The notes beneath the pieces are model-generated. The model worked only from the letters and a program-made list of their open reading frames with translations. It was not told the DNA's origin and made no database searches. Source: RGIG4140 sp045638265 (GTDB lineage Bacteria > Pseudomonadota > Alphaproteobacteria > CAAHEQ01 > UBA3637). Taken from it: a stretch of 64,000 bases of DNA. Positions 26,457 to 36,743 of the stretch are shown here, one piece after another. A program made the translations under genes and the position numbers. Within the stretch, counting starts at the first letter, position 1, and each line of letters opens with the position of its first letter. The stretch covers positions 1-64,000 of the forward strand of contig JAZUBA010000027.1 in NCBI GenBank assembly GCA_045638265.1, in the 5' to 3' direction.

Positions 26457-29400
26457 ATTTTTTTTTTATTACACGTCCACACTTTGCAGCTGTTATTGCA
26501 TTAGTTATGGTATTAGCTGGTATTATTGCCGGTTTTGTATTGCCAATTTCACAATACCCCGATATTACACCACCTCAAATTATCGTATCAGCCAATTATC
26601 CTGGTGCAAACGCTTCTGTATTGGCAAATACTGTTGCAACTCCAATTGAAAATCAAATCAATGGCGTGGAAGGCATGCTGTATATGTCTTCTACATCCAC
26701 AGATACAGGTCAATATACATTAACAATCACTTTTGACATTGGCACTAATCCTGATATAGCACAAGTAAAGGTTGAAAATAGATTAGATAAAGCAAAACCT
26801 TCTTTGCCTCAAATTGTGGTACAAGAAGGATTAGACGTACACCAACAATCCGCCAACATTTTAGCTTTTATTGCACTTACCTCCCCTAAAGGAACTTATA
26901 GTCCGCTCTATTTGAGTAATTTTGCTTTTACACATATCCAGAATCCGTTTAAACGAATCAAGGGAATGGGAGATGTTAATATTTACGGACCGCAACATAG
27001 TATTCGTATATGGTTAGATGTCAAAAAAATGAATGGGATTGGTATTGATACTAACGAGGTAATTCAAGCTATTGAATCACAAAATCAAGTAGCAGGCGTT
27101 GGCTCACTTTCCTCAGCTCCTTCACCACAAAATACAAATCAAGTACTTTCTATTACAACAAAAGGGTTACTTTCCACAGTAGAAGATTTTGAAGACATTG
27201 TTGTGCGTGCTAATTTAACAGGCGGAATAGTCCGCCTCAAAGATATCGCCCGTGTTGAAATGGGTGCAGATAGTTATCAATTAAATGCCAGTTTTAACAA
27301 TCAACCGTCCGTTGTTATGGCACTGTCTCAATTACCTAATTCTAATTCATTAGAAATTATGAACAATCTTAAAAAAGAAATAGCGACATTAGAAAAATCT
27401 TTTCCTGACGATATTAAGTTTAAAATTGTTTATGATTCAACCACCTACGTTCGCGTTAGTATCCAAGCTATTTTAATAACTCTTGCTTTAACTTTTTTAT
27501 TGGTTATGGCTGTTGTTTATCTCTTTTTGCAAGATGCACGAGCAACACTGATTCCAATGATTACGATTCCCGTATCTTTAATTGCAACTTTTATCGTTAT
27601 TTATATATTGGGGTTTGATATTAACATTCTCACACTATTTGCCATGATTTTAGCCATAGGCTTAGTGGTAGATGATGCCATCGTTGTTGTAGAACGGGTT
27701 CAATATCTGATTAAACAGCGTCAAATGACTAGCGTACAAGCTTCTGCTCAAGCCATGAAAGATATTTCCTCATCTGTAGTAGCAACAACTTTAGTTCTAA
27801 TGTCTATTTTTATTCCTGTTGCACTCATGGCGGGCATGACAGGTAAGATTTATCAACAATTTGCCGTAACATTAGCGACTGCCGTTTTCTTTTCTGCTGT
27901 TAACGCACTTACTTTAAGTCCAGCTCTCTGTGCCATTTTTCTCGAAAAAAAGAAAGAAAAATCGTTATATTGGATGATGGTTTTTAATAGTATTCTAGAT
28001 AAATGCGAACAAATTTATATCAAAACTGTCTCCTTTTTATGTAATCGTATTAAAATAACATTGATAATAACAATTTGTGTCATTGGTATGTTGGGACTTT
28101 TATTTTTCTTTATTCCCAAAGGTTTTGTTCCACAAGAAGATCAGGGAATTATTATGGCGTCTTTGCAATTACCTGCTACGGCTAGTATCAACCAAACAGA
28201 AGCTCTGTTACGCAACATATCTGTCGAAACACGAAAAATAGACGGCATTCAATCTTTCATTGGTATTTCAGGTAACAGTATGCTTTCTGCCGGAGGTGAA
28301 AATATCGGAATGGCTGCCATTGTTTTAACACCTTGGGATAAACGAAACAAAGCAAATCTTTCAATGGATGCAATTTTATCCAAACTGACACATAAATTTT
28401 CCAGATTACCTGATGCAACCATCAACTTTTTTGCAATGCCCTCTATTCCGGGTGTTGGTAATGCCGATGGAATCAGTTTTCAGTTAAATGCACTCAATCA
28501 AAAAACAAATCCTCAGGAATTAGATGAAGCTCTTCAAAAAATATTAACTTTTATTAATAAGAACAATCTCTTTTCTTTCGGTTTTTCGCCATTTACCGTT
28601 GATACACCACATGTTTATTTAGATATTGATCGTACAAAATTAGCAGCATATCAAGTGCAACTTTCAGACTTGTTTTCAGTTTTACAAAATAATTTAGGCT
28701 CTCGTTATGTCAATAATATCACCTTAGACGGACAAATTAACAAAGTTATCATTCAAGCGGATTTTTTAAATCGTCAAGATATACCGGATATTGGTCAGCT
28801 TTATGTTCCTAATATATCAGGAAGATTGATTCAAATTCAAAACTTCTTAACAGAAAAAATTGTAGTCAGTCCTAAAATCATTTACCGATTTAACCAATAT
28901 TTAAGTGCGGGAGTTACGGCTCAAACAGCTCCTCATGTCAGTTCAGGAACAGCCCTTGATGCTATTCAAAAATTTTTACCGCATCTTGGCAACAAATTTT
29001 CATTAGCTTGGACAGGATTAACATTACAACAAGTTGAAACTGCAGGACTGGCTATTATCCTCATTACGCTTGCCCTCCTTTTTTCTTATCTCTTTTTAGT
29101 TGCCTTGTATGAAAGTTGGTGGATTGCCGTTGCTGTTATTTTAAGTAATATTTTTGCCGTTATAGGTGCTTTGCTCGGATTGAATTTTTCAGGACTTTCT
29201 TTAAACATTTATGCACAATTAGGAATCGTCATGCTTATTGGTCTTGCCAGTAAAAATGCTATTTTAATCGTTCAATTTACAACACAATATCAACGCTCTG
29301 GCATGGAAACAACAGCTGCTGCTTTAAAAGGTGCCAAAGAACGGTTTCGGGCTGTTGTCATGACCGCTTTAACTTTTATCTTAGGAACTTTTCCAATGGT

Positions 29401-30961
29401 TATAGCAACAGGAGCCGGCGCAGCCAGTCAACGCTCTATCGGAACAACAGTATTTTATGGTATGATTATGGCAACACTCATCGGTATTTTATTTGTTCCG
29501 GTATATTTTGTTATTTTTGATAAAATTTCACTCAAATATCTACAAAAAAAACAAACCATAAAAATGTTCTTTCTTTTGATTTTGTTTGGTTGTTTGTCAG
29601 CCTGTAAAATGGGACCCGATTATGAACAACCTCAATTTTTTACCTGTTCTGAACTGCAAAAAGCACTTGATACCAATACACAAGAAACATATCATTTTAC
29701 GCTCACAGAATTAAATGACAAAACACTGAATACGTTAATTCAACAAGCTCTTAAAAACAGTCCGACTTTAAAACAAGCACTTTGGCGTTTACGAGAAACA
29801 CGGGCAAGTTTAGCTATTTCACGAGCAAGTCTTTTCCCGATAATAGATATTTCTGCACAATATAATGATATCAAAAACAGTAAAAATATGGCTCAAATTT
29901 TAAATGAGGATTATTTCCAAATAGGTTTGGATGCCTCTTGGGAATTAGATTTATTCGGAGGGCAACGTAGGCGTATTGAAGCTGAAAAAGCCAATTTTAA
30001 ATCCACATTATATACTGTTCAAAATACAACAGTATCTTTAACAGCAGAGGTTGCTCGTATTTATATTCAAACCCATACGTTACAAGAACTCATCCGACAA
30101 ACACGAAAAAACATTCGTTTGCAAAAAGAAATGACTGACTTGATAAAAGATAAACAACAAACAGGGCTTGCAAGCAATCTTTCTTTAGAACAAGCTCTTT
30201 ATTTACTTAAAAATACCTCCGCAACTTTAACAGACTTGGAATATCAATTAGCAGAAAGTCAAAACGCTTTATCGTTAATCGTTGGTTCTTTACCGGGAGA
30301 AATAGACAATTTGTTAAAAACAAACAAACAATCTCTTATTAACAGACCTTTTAATTTTGACTTAAACAAAATAACAAAGATTTCAGCCGAAGTAATTCGG
30401 TATCGTCCGGATGTACGTGCAACAGAAGAAAATCTTATTGCTCAAAATGCATTAGTAGGCACCGCCATTGCTGATATGTTTCCTAAAATCAGCTTGTCTA
30501 CTTTATTGGGATTAGAATCTTTAAAATGGGGAAAACTTTGGGAAAAAGATAGTATAACACATACGATTACTCCAGCTATAACAGTACCGCTTTTCCATTT
30601 CGGAGCATTAAAAGAAAATGTAACACTTCAAAAAGCTATAAAAGAAGAATATACGTTTGCCTATCAACAAGCACTTCTACAAGCTGCCAATGAAATAAAA
30701 AATGCAATTATTTCTCTTTATAAAGAAAAACAACATTATTTATTGTTACAAGAAACATATAATCACGCAAATACTGTTTCTCAACTTATGCAAAATAAAT
30801 ACAAAAACGGCTTAATTGATTACACCGATGTTTTGCAAGCAGAACAAAATCGTCTTCAAGCTCAAATACAAATGATTAAATCCTCTGGGGCATTATATAC
30901 CAATCTCATTCGTTTTTATAAATCAGTTGGTGGCGAATTTACTCAAAAAATAAAATATTAA
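26453..30961 (+). CDS. Fused RND pump (AcrB type) and outer-membrane channel lipoprotein (NodT/OprM type)
   Basis: 1502 aa in one open frame. Residues 1 to about 1035 are a full AcrB/HAE1 pump: 12 TM helices, with the proton-relay pair VVDDAIVVVE at Asp407-Asp408, as in E. coli numbering, and the FIPKGFVPQEDQG hallmark. From Met1038 a complete NodT-type outer-membrane factor follows: a signal peptide (MFFLLILFG), lipobox LSAC with Cys1051, then MGPDYEQPQ and about 450 residues with two OEP repeats. The AcrB C-terminus is cytoplasmic, so the internal signal would enter the membrane N-in/C-out and could be cut by signal peptidase II. Internal initiation at ATG 29564 is possible, but no good ribosome site is seen. 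Two ordinary genes would normally encode these parts. Confidence 0.88.
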   Translation: MNFFFITRPHFAAVIALVMVLAGIIAGFVLPISQYPDITPPQIIVSANYPGANASVLANTVATPIENQINGVEGMLYMSSTSTDTGQYTLTITFDIGTNPDIAQVKVENRLDKAKPSLPQIVVQEGLDVHQQSANILAFIALTSPKGTYSPLYLSNFAFTHIQNPFKRIKGMGDVNIYGPQHSIRIWLDVKKMNGIGIDTNEVIQAIESQNQVAGVGSLSSAPSPQNTNQVLSITTKGLLSTVEDFEDIVVRANLTGGIVRLKDIARVEMGADSYQLNASFNNQPSVVMALSQLPNSNSLEIMNNLKKEIATLEKSFPDDIKFKIVYDSTTYVRVSIQAILITLALTFLLVMAVVYLFLQDARATLIPMITIPVSLIATFIVIYILGFDINILTLFAMILAIGLVVDDAIVVVERVQYLIKQRQMTSVQASAQAMKDISSSVVATTLVLMSIFIPVALMAGMTGKIYQQFAVTLATAVFFSAVNALTLSPALCAIFLEKKKEKSLYWMMVFNSILDKCEQIYIKTVSFLCNRIKITLIITICVIGMLGLLFFFIPKGFVPQEDQGIIMASLQLPATASINQTEALLRNISVETRKIDGIQSFIGISGNSMLSAGGENIGMAAIVLTPWDKRNKANLSMDAILSKLTHKFSRLPDATINFFAMPSIPGVGNADGISFQLNALNQKTNPQELDEALQKILTFINKNNLFSFGFSPFTVDTPHVYLDIDRTKLAAYQVQLSDLFSVLQNNLGSRYVNNITLDGQINKVIIQADFLNRQDIPDIGQLYVPNISGRLIQIQNFLTEKIVVSPKIIYRFNQYLSAGVTAQTAPHVSSGTALDAIQKFLPHLGNKFSLAWTGLTLQQVETAGLAIILITLALLFSYLFLVALYESWWIAVAVILSNIFAVIGALLGLNFSGLSLNIYAQLGIVMLIGLASKNAILIVQFTTQYQRSGMETTAAALKGAKERFRAVVMTALTFILGTFPMVIATGAGAASQRSIGTTVFYGMIMATLIGILFVPVYFVIFDKISLKYLQKKQTIKMFFLLILFGCLSACKMGPDYEQPQFFTCSELQKALDTNTQETYHFTLTELNDKTLNTLIQQALKNSPTLKQALWRLRETRASLAISRASLFPIIDISAQYNDIKNSKNMAQILNEDYFQIGLDASWELDLFGGQRRRIEAEKANFKSTLYTVQNTTVSLTAEVARIYIQTHTLQELIRQTRKNIRLQKEMTDLIKDKQQTGLASNLSLEQALYLLKNTSATLTDLEYQLAESQNALSLIVGSLPGEIDNLLKTNKQSLINRPFNFDLNKITKISAEVIRYRPDVRATEENLIAQNALVGTAIADMFPKISLSTLLGLESLKWGKLWEKDSITHTITPAITVPLFHFGALKENVTLQKAIKEEYTFAYQQALLQAANEIKNAIISLYKEKQHYLLLQETYNHANTVSQLMQNKYKNGLIDYTDVLQAEQNRLQAQIQMIKSSGALYTNLIRFYKSVGGEFTQKIKY

Positions 30962-30982
30962 AATTTTATAATCAATTTTTAT

Positions 30983-31011
30983 TTGACTTTAAATTAATAC
31001 TAATATATGGT
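30983..31011 (+). promoter_or_regulatory. Candidate promoter of the first AlgJ-MBOAT pair
   Basis: TTGACT and TATGGT are separated by 17 bases, 46 bp before the start codon at 31057, in the gap after the efflux operon. Confidence 0.45.
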
Positions 31012-31056
31012 AATAATAATTTAAAGTAATTTTTATTTGTTATGAGGTTTTAATAA

Positions 31057-32808
31057 ATGAATTTGTTGAAAAAAACAGGCTTGAAGCGTTTTGTTCTGAC
31101 TGTGCTTTTAACAGGAATTTTGGTATATGCTTTTAGCATGCTATATATGGGAACAATACAAAACGATCTTGCCAGAATTGATATTACAAATATAGGGGGA
31201 AAAGATAATGCGATTGTCTTTTTATCGGATGTTGAACATCAAGAACCTAATTGGTGTAAAAAAAATAATGGTAGTTGTTCAGTTCTTACAATTAAAATTT
31301 TACCCTTTTGGAAAAAATACAATGTAAAATTTAAAGCACTTGGCACGGGGACAATTCAAATCAATTTGTTAGGTCCGTATAAAATAGATAAAGATAATAA
31401 AAGAGCTAAAATTTTGGTTGATTATAAAAATTTTTATGTTAATGGAAAAAATATATTTAAAAAGAAAACAAGTGTTTGGCATGATGAATCATTTAAACAC
31501 AAAATATCAGTCAAAAATGATGAAATTATTGAATTTAAAATTGATGCTCGTCAGCATATTCCATTTGACAAACTGATGTTTTTAAGTGTTTTAATATTAT
31601 CTTTTTTCTTTTCTTATAAATTCATTCATTACATTTCAAAATTTAAAATTATTGAAAAAAATAGTCGGAGTGATGTTTTATTTGTAACTTTATTCTTGAC
31701 GCTATTATTTATACCAATGTTTTATATTTCAAATGAAGATACATCAGCTCAAGAAAACAGAATGTTAGAAAAATACCCCGCATTTTTAAATGAAAATGGT
31801 ATAAATAATCAGTTCGGAATGCAATTTAATAATTGGTTTAATGATCGGTTTGGTGGCAGAGAGCAAATCATTGAATTCTATACTAACATTATGTATAATA
31901 TAAACAAAATTTATAAAAATAATAAAGCATATTTTTTTAAGGACACCGGATGGATATTTTCTAAAGTTTTTCAACCACAAACACCCTCAAAAACAAAAAT
32001 ACAAAAAATCGTCCAAAGCATTCAACAATTTGACAAGTTTTGCAAAGAAAATAATATAAAATTATATGTATTAATTACTCCTCACAAAGAAATGATATAT
32101 TCTGATTTGTTGAAAAATTATGGCTATAATTCCAAAAAAGAAAAAAAATTTCAAAACTATATTCAAGAAGTAGTTGTTTCTTTTACAGACGGGAAAATTG
32201 TATATCCTTATAATGAACTCTTAAAAGGAAAACAAACTGATTTTGTCTTTTTTAAACAAACACATCACTGGACTGATTATGGGGCTTTTCTTGGATATGA
32301 AAAATTAGCGACCCATATTTTAAAAGACTTTCCAAATTTTGAAAAAGTTGAACTAAATGATTATGTAATTTCTCATTCAAATTATATTAGAGACGATTGG
32401 GATAGAAAATATCATAAAGGACACACAACAAATTTACTAAACTTAAAAAACCAACCAGATGAAGAGATATTAAATACAGAATACATTTATTTTAATCCAA
32501 AAGACAAAATAAAATTAACAGAAGAACGTTCCAAATTTATAAAAGATTTTAAAAATTCTTCTGTACAAAATAATTATCGTTTATTTTTATTTGGAAATTC
32601 GCAAAATGAAAATTTATTACAATTTATCACAGCTTCTGTTCAACAAACAAAATATTTAAGGCTAAATAAGGGACAATTTTCAGCCGATGAATCATATAAA
32701 TTTATGAAACATTATAAAGATGAATTTTTAGCCTACAAACCTGATTTTGCAATCATAGCTCTTTCAGCAGCCAATCTCCAATTCTTATCTGATTTATTTA
32801 AGGACTAA
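31057..32808 (+). CDS. AlgJ/AlgX-like (DHHW-type) O-acetylation protein with extra N-terminal domain
   Basis: 583 aa. A TM segment at about 12-32, a periplasmic domain (about 35-165) and a second TM (about 172-192) precede the AlgX/AlgJ-like SGNH domain, which opens with EDTSAQENRMLEKYP. Visible motifs are WFNDRFGGRE, LITPHKE, the THHWTDYGA block and GNSQ near the C-terminus. Family members usually have Asp in the DHHW/DxH block, but here it is Thr. Such proteins act in the periplasm with an MBOAT partner to acetylate polysaccharide. The MBOAT gene follows 4 bp later. It is longer than the usual 350-480 aa because of the N-terminal addition. Confidence 0.8.
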   Translation: MNLLKKTGLKRFVLTVLLTGILVYAFSMLYMGTIQNDLARIDITNIGGKDNAIVFLSDVEHQEPNWCKKNNGSCSVLTIKILPFWKKYNVKFKALGTGTIQINLLGPYKIDKDNKRAKILVDYKNFYVNGKNIFKKKTSVWHDESFKHKISVKNDEIIEFKIDARQHIPFDKLMFLSVLILSFFFSYKFIHYISKFKIIEKNSRSDVLFVTLFLTLLFIPMFYISNEDTSAQENRMLEKYPAFLNENGINNQFGMQFNNWFNDRFGGREQIIEFYTNIMYNINKIYKNNKAYFFKDTGWIFSKVFQPQTPSKTKIQKIVQSIQQFDKFCKENNIKLYVLITPHKEMIYSDLLKNYGYNSKKEKKFQNYIQEVVVSFTDGKIVYPYNELLKGKQTDFVFFKQTHHWTDYGAFLGYEKLATHILKDFPNFEKVELNDYVISHSNYIRDDWDRKYHKGHTTNLLNLKNQPDEEILNTEYIYFNPKDKIKLTEERSKFIKDFKNSSVQNNYRLFLFGNSQNENLLQFITASVQQTKYLRLNKGQFSADESYKFMKHYKDEFLAYKPDFAIIALSAANLQFLSDLFKD

Positions 32809-32812
32809 AACA

Positions 32813-34216
32813 ATGTTATTTTCTTCTATGACTTTTGTTTATTTATTTTTGCCGATTGTTTGTGCTTTTTATTTTCTTGTACGTAAAGATATGCACAATT
32901 ATATTTTATTAATAGCCAGTATCTTGTTTTATGCTTGGGGTGAACCACGATATTTGGCTATTATGTTATTAGTGATATTGGTTAATTATATTGGTGCAAA
33001 CTATATAAACCATTATCATAATTTAGGTAGAAAAATATGCTTATTATTTACTATTTTAGCTAATTTGAGTTTTTTATTTTACTTTAAATATTTCAATTTT
33101 ATTATTGAAAATATGAATAACCTATTCTCTACCAATATTGATGTCGTAAAAGTTGTTATGCCTATTGGTATTTCTTTTTATACTTTTCAAGCTATTAGTT
33201 ATGTTGTTGATGTTTACCGTAAAGATGTTGAACCACAAAAAGATATTTATAAATTAGCACTATATATCTGCTTGTTTCCACAACTTATTGCCGGCCCTAT
33301 CGTAAAATATCATGATGTTGCTGAACAAATTAAAAGCAGAACAGTTACATTTGATAAAGTCGCTTATGGTATTAAGCGTTTTATTATTGGATTGTCAAAA
33401 AAAATGTTAATTGCCAATACATTGGGAGCTGTCGCTGATAAAATTTTTCAACAACCGGCTGAACAATTAGATATTGTAACAGCTTGGATTGGTGCAATTG
33501 CTTATAGTTTTCAACTTTTCTATGATTTTAGCGGATATTCAGATATGGCAATCGGTTTAGGAGCTGTTTTTGGATTTAAATTTTTAGAAAACTTTAATTA
33601 TCCATATATTTCAAAATCCATTACAGAGTTTTGGCGAAGATGGCACATATCATTATCAACATGGTTTAAAGAATATTTGTACATCCCATTAGGTGGAAAT
33701 AGAGTTACAAAAATAAGAAATTGTTTTAATTTATTGGTAGTTTTTTTTGCAACAGGAATATGGCACGGAGCATCTTGGAATTTTGTTTTATGGGGAATAT
33801 GGCATGGTATATTTATCTTGTTTGAAAAAATAACCGGTTGGCATAAAAAAGAAGGTAGTTTAGCTCTGTCCTTAATCAAACATATTTATTGTATTTTTAT
33901 TTTTGTAATAGGTTGGGTAATATTTAGAGCAGAAAATATGTCGTATGCTTATCAATATATTCAAAATATGTTTAATTTTTCAAGTATACAAAAAACTACT
34001 TATGACTTATCTTATTACTTTGACCGCTTGGAAATTATTGCGTTTATTGCCGCTATTTTATGCTCTCTACCTCTTTTCAGAAAAATACTTGAAATCAATC
34101 GTAAAAAAACAATATTAAGAGTTGTTGTTAATGTATGGTTGATGTTTTTGTTTTTTTGTTCAACAATGTGTATTGCGGCATCAACTTATAATCCGTTTAT
34201 TTATTTTAGATTTTAA
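32813..34216 (+). CDS. MBOAT family O-acyltransferase (AlgI/DltB type)
   Basis: 467 aa with about 11-12 membrane helices and the usual length. Hallmarks are MPIGISFYTFQAISYVVDVYR, FPQLIAGPIVKY, FYDFSGYSDMAIGLG, FWRRWHISLSTWFKEYLYIPLGGNR, and GIWHGASWNFVLWGIWHG, which carries both conserved histidines. It should pass acyl groups across the inner membrane to the AlgJ-like partner encoded immediately upstream. The substrate glycan is presumably made with the help of the GT2 cluster downstream; this is inference. Confidence 0.92.
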   Translation: MLFSSMTFVYLFLPIVCAFYFLVRKDMHNYILLIASILFYAWGEPRYLAIMLLVILVNYIGANYINHYHNLGRKICLLFTILANLSFLFYFKYFNFIIENMNNLFSTNIDVVKVVMPIGISFYTFQAISYVVDVYRKDVEPQKDIYKLALYICLFPQLIAGPIVKYHDVAEQIKSRTVTFDKVAYGIKRFIIGLSKKMLIANTLGAVADKIFQQPAEQLDIVTAWIGAIAYSFQLFYDFSGYSDMAIGLGAVFGFKFLENFNYPYISKSITEFWRRWHISLSTWFKEYLYIPLGGNRVTKIRNCFNLLVVFFATGIWHGASWNFVLWGIWHGIFILFEKITGWHKKEGSLALSLIKHIYCIFIFVIGWVIFRAENMSYAYQYIQNMFNFSSIQKTTYDLSYYFDRLEIIAFIAAILCSLPLFRKILEINRKKTILRVVVNVWLMFLFFCSTMCIAASTYNPFIYFRF

Positions 34217-34341
34217 TTTTAAAATAAAATATTAAAAGTTATAGCAGTTTCATTTTTCAATTATTATCATAAAATGGTTTACATTTATATTTGTATTGGT
34301 ATATATTACCATAAAATCTATAAACACTTAAGGTATTTAAT

Positions 34342-35229
34342 ATGCGAAAAATTATATGTATTTTTTTAATTTTTATTGCAATAATAAACATTTGTCAAAA
34401 TAAAATTTCCTCATTACAAAAACCAACTCAACCTTTGGCTTCTATTGTGATTACATCTTATAACAGAACTCAACTTTTACAAAGAGCCATTGAAAGCGCC
34501 ATCAATCAAACATATAAAAATATTGAAATTGTTATTGTAGATGATGGTTCAAAGCAAGAAACACTTGATATATTAAAAGATTTAGAAAAATCCGATACAA
34601 GAATAAATGTTGTTTTATTACCCAAAAATTCTGGGACAGCAGCTTTTCCTCGCGCTGTCGGAAATTCTGTTGCAAAAGGAAAATATATAACAACACTTGA
34701 CAGTGATGATATTTTAATGCCTGAAATGATTGAAAAAGTAGTTAATTATATGGAAAAACATCCACATGTAACACTGCTACGTGTTTCAACAAGACATTAT
34801 AAATCCGGTAACAATCCATACACGCAAAACTGGAAATTTATGTTTCCTTTATACCATTTAATATTTTATTCCATTGGTCAGGGAGGATTTACGTTTAAGC
34901 GAGAATTTATTGAAAAACATAATATTTATCCCAATCCGAGTATGCGTTGTGGTGAAGATTGGGATTTCATCAGTAAAATGTTACTACATAAAGCAAACTT
35001 CGCCCATTTACCAGGATATCCGCTTTATATTGTTAGAAAACATAATGAAAATTCGTATAATGATTGTTCCAAAAATATTAATGCTAGTTTTAAAAACATA
35101 GTATATACATTAACACAAGATACTCAACAAATATCAAAATGTGAGCTTTTAAAAAAAGTTATAGAATTTAATCCTACTGTTTTTGATGAACCAACAAAAA
35201 GAGCTGGGTTAAAAGAATTTTGCCCATAA
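34342..35229 (+). CDS. GT2 glycosyltransferase with N-terminal hydrophobic segment (1)
   Basis: 295 aa. A hydrophobic stretch at about 4-20 precedes a GT-A fold: SIVITSYNR, IVIVDDGS, and the metal-binding LDSDD near 118-122. GEDWD in the second half is the usual acid-base region. Family 2 enzymes use nucleotide sugars in the cytoplasm, so the N-terminal segment is probably a membrane anchor; its signal-like look is unusual. It is the first of three such genes in a row. Confidence 0.85.
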   Translation: MRKIICIFLIFIAIINICQNKISSLQKPTQPLASIVITSYNRTQLLQRAIESAINQTYKNIEIVIVDDGSKQETLDILKDLEKSDTRINVVLLPKNSGTAAFPRAVGNSVAKGKYITTLDSDDILMPEMIEKVVNYMEKHPHVTLLRVSTRHYKSGNNPYTQNWKFMFPLYHLIFYSIGQGGFTFKREFIEKHNIYPNPSMRCGEDWDFISKMLLHKANFAHLPGYPLYIVRKHNENSYNDCSKNINASFKNIVYTLTQDTQQISKCELLKKVIEFNPTVFDEPTKRAGLKEFCP

Positions 35230-35336
35230 AATAATTTGCATTATTTTTAATTAACACACCCAAAACAATCTAGTTATATTTTTTTTATGGTATTTTGTTT
35301 GAATATGTGCTAAAAGAGAAATATGAGGAGTATATC

Positions 35337-36710
35337 ATGAAGAAATCTATATTTATTTTGCTATTATTAATTTTGTGCAGTAGTTCATTTTTTATTTATC
35401 AAAAAAAGAAACAACCTCTTGTCTCTGTTGTTATGCCAATTTATAACAGACCCGATTTAGCACCACGGTCTATTGAATCCATATTAAATCAGACCATGAA
35501 AGATTTTGAATTTATTATTGTTGATGACGGATCTGTTGAAGAAACAAAAAAAATACTCAAAGCTTATGCGAAAAAAGATTCACGCATCCGATTAATTCAC
35601 AATCCTCAAAACAGAGGTATTGCCTATTCCAGACAAAGGGGGCTGGATGCGGCTAAAGGAACTTTTGTTGCTATTATGGATTCAGATGATTGGTCTGTTC
35701 CGGATCGTTTAGAAAAATCCTTGGCTTTTATGTCTAATCATCCTGAAGTTACAGCAATGACCGCCGGAATTGCCTTTATACCAAAAGGAGAATTCATTCC
35801 AGAATATACCATTGAAACACCAACCCAATACTCTGTCGGAAGATTACCAGGAGAGTTTGAAGTAGAACTGATGTTTTACAATAATTTTCCAAATGCCAGT
35901 GCATTTTTCAAACGCGATTTTGTTAAAGAAAAACAGATTAAATATGATACTAATTTAGTCGCCGCAGAGGATTATGATTTTTGGAGACAATTCATTTTTA
36001 ACGGAGCCAATATGGCATCTATTTCTGATGTTCTTCTCTACATTGGTCGTGATGATTTGAAACCTCAAAATTATTATAAAGCAATGAATGAAAATTCTAC
36101 TCTTATTCATAAAAAGATTTTTTCGCTGTTTTTTGTACCCACACAAAAAGAATTAAAATTTAAATACAACACTTATGAAAAATGTAAAATTTTAACAAAG
36201 ATAAAAGAATCTAACTTAAAAAATCCTCGTATTCCACAAATTTACTTAGAAAATAAGTACAATTCCATGTGTCCCGTCAATTTTGAAAAATCATATTATT
36301 TAACGCATCCTCTTAACCATTGGGATAGTTTTATTGAACAAGCAGATGAAACTAAGTGGATACGAATTTCCACAAAAAACACAGGGAAACTTGTAAAAAT
36401 CGATAGTGACAAAATTGAAATACATTGGGACGGATATCCCACAGAAACATTTGTACATCAAGAAAACGGAGAATGGATTTTTGTACCAAAAGGTGAAATC
36501 GTAACTTTAAAACATATCAATTGGTCGGATGACTTTATTATAACAAAAGACAATAATGGTTGTCGTGTCAAAATAAAATCAGAATGTGCAAAAATCAAAA
36601 AACCGAGTGATGATACTATTTGGATTGATTGGGTAAATAGTTTATGGGCTAATGAAGAATTTAAAAGAAATGACAAAGGTTTTTATGAATTTACCCGAGA
36701 AATTGAATAA
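35337..36710 (+). CDS. GT2 glycosyltransferase with N-terminal hydrophobic segment (2)
   Basis: 457 aa. The ATG at 35337 is chosen over an in-frame ATG 14 codons earlier because GAGGAG precedes it. A hydrophobic segment (about 4-20) is followed by KKKQPLVSVVMPIYNR, IVDDGS, MDSDDW and AEDYDFW, so the GT2 domain takes up residues 26 to about 270. A further 190 residues have an aspartate/tryptophan-rich pattern: IEIHWDGYPTETF recurs in shorter form as IKWDAWGEETF in the next protein, so the two share a C-terminal module. Confidence 0.85.
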   Translation: MKKSIFILLLLILCSSSFFIYQKKKQPLVSVVMPIYNRPDLAPRSIESILNQTMKDFEFIIVDDGSVEETKKILKAYAKKDSRIRLIHNPQNRGIAYSRQRGLDAAKGTFVAIMDSDDWSVPDRLEKSLAFMSNHPEVTAMTAGIAFIPKGEFIPEYTIETPTQYSVGRLPGEFEVELMFYNNFPNASAFFKRDFVKEKQIKYDTNLVAAEDYDFWRQFIFNGANMASISDVLLYIGRDDLKPQNYYKAMNENSTLIHKKIFSLFFVPTQKELKFKYNTYEKCKILTKIKESNLKNPRIPQIYLENKYNSMCPVNFEKSYYLTHPLNHWDSFIEQADETKWIRISTKNTGKLVKIDSDKIEIHWDGYPTETFVHQENGEWIFVPKGEIVTLKHINWSDDFIITKDNNGCRVKIKSECAKIKKPSDDTIWIDWVNSLWANEEFKRNDKGFYEFTREIE

Positions 36711-36743
36711 GATATCATTTTTTAATTATTAAAAAAGAGAAGT

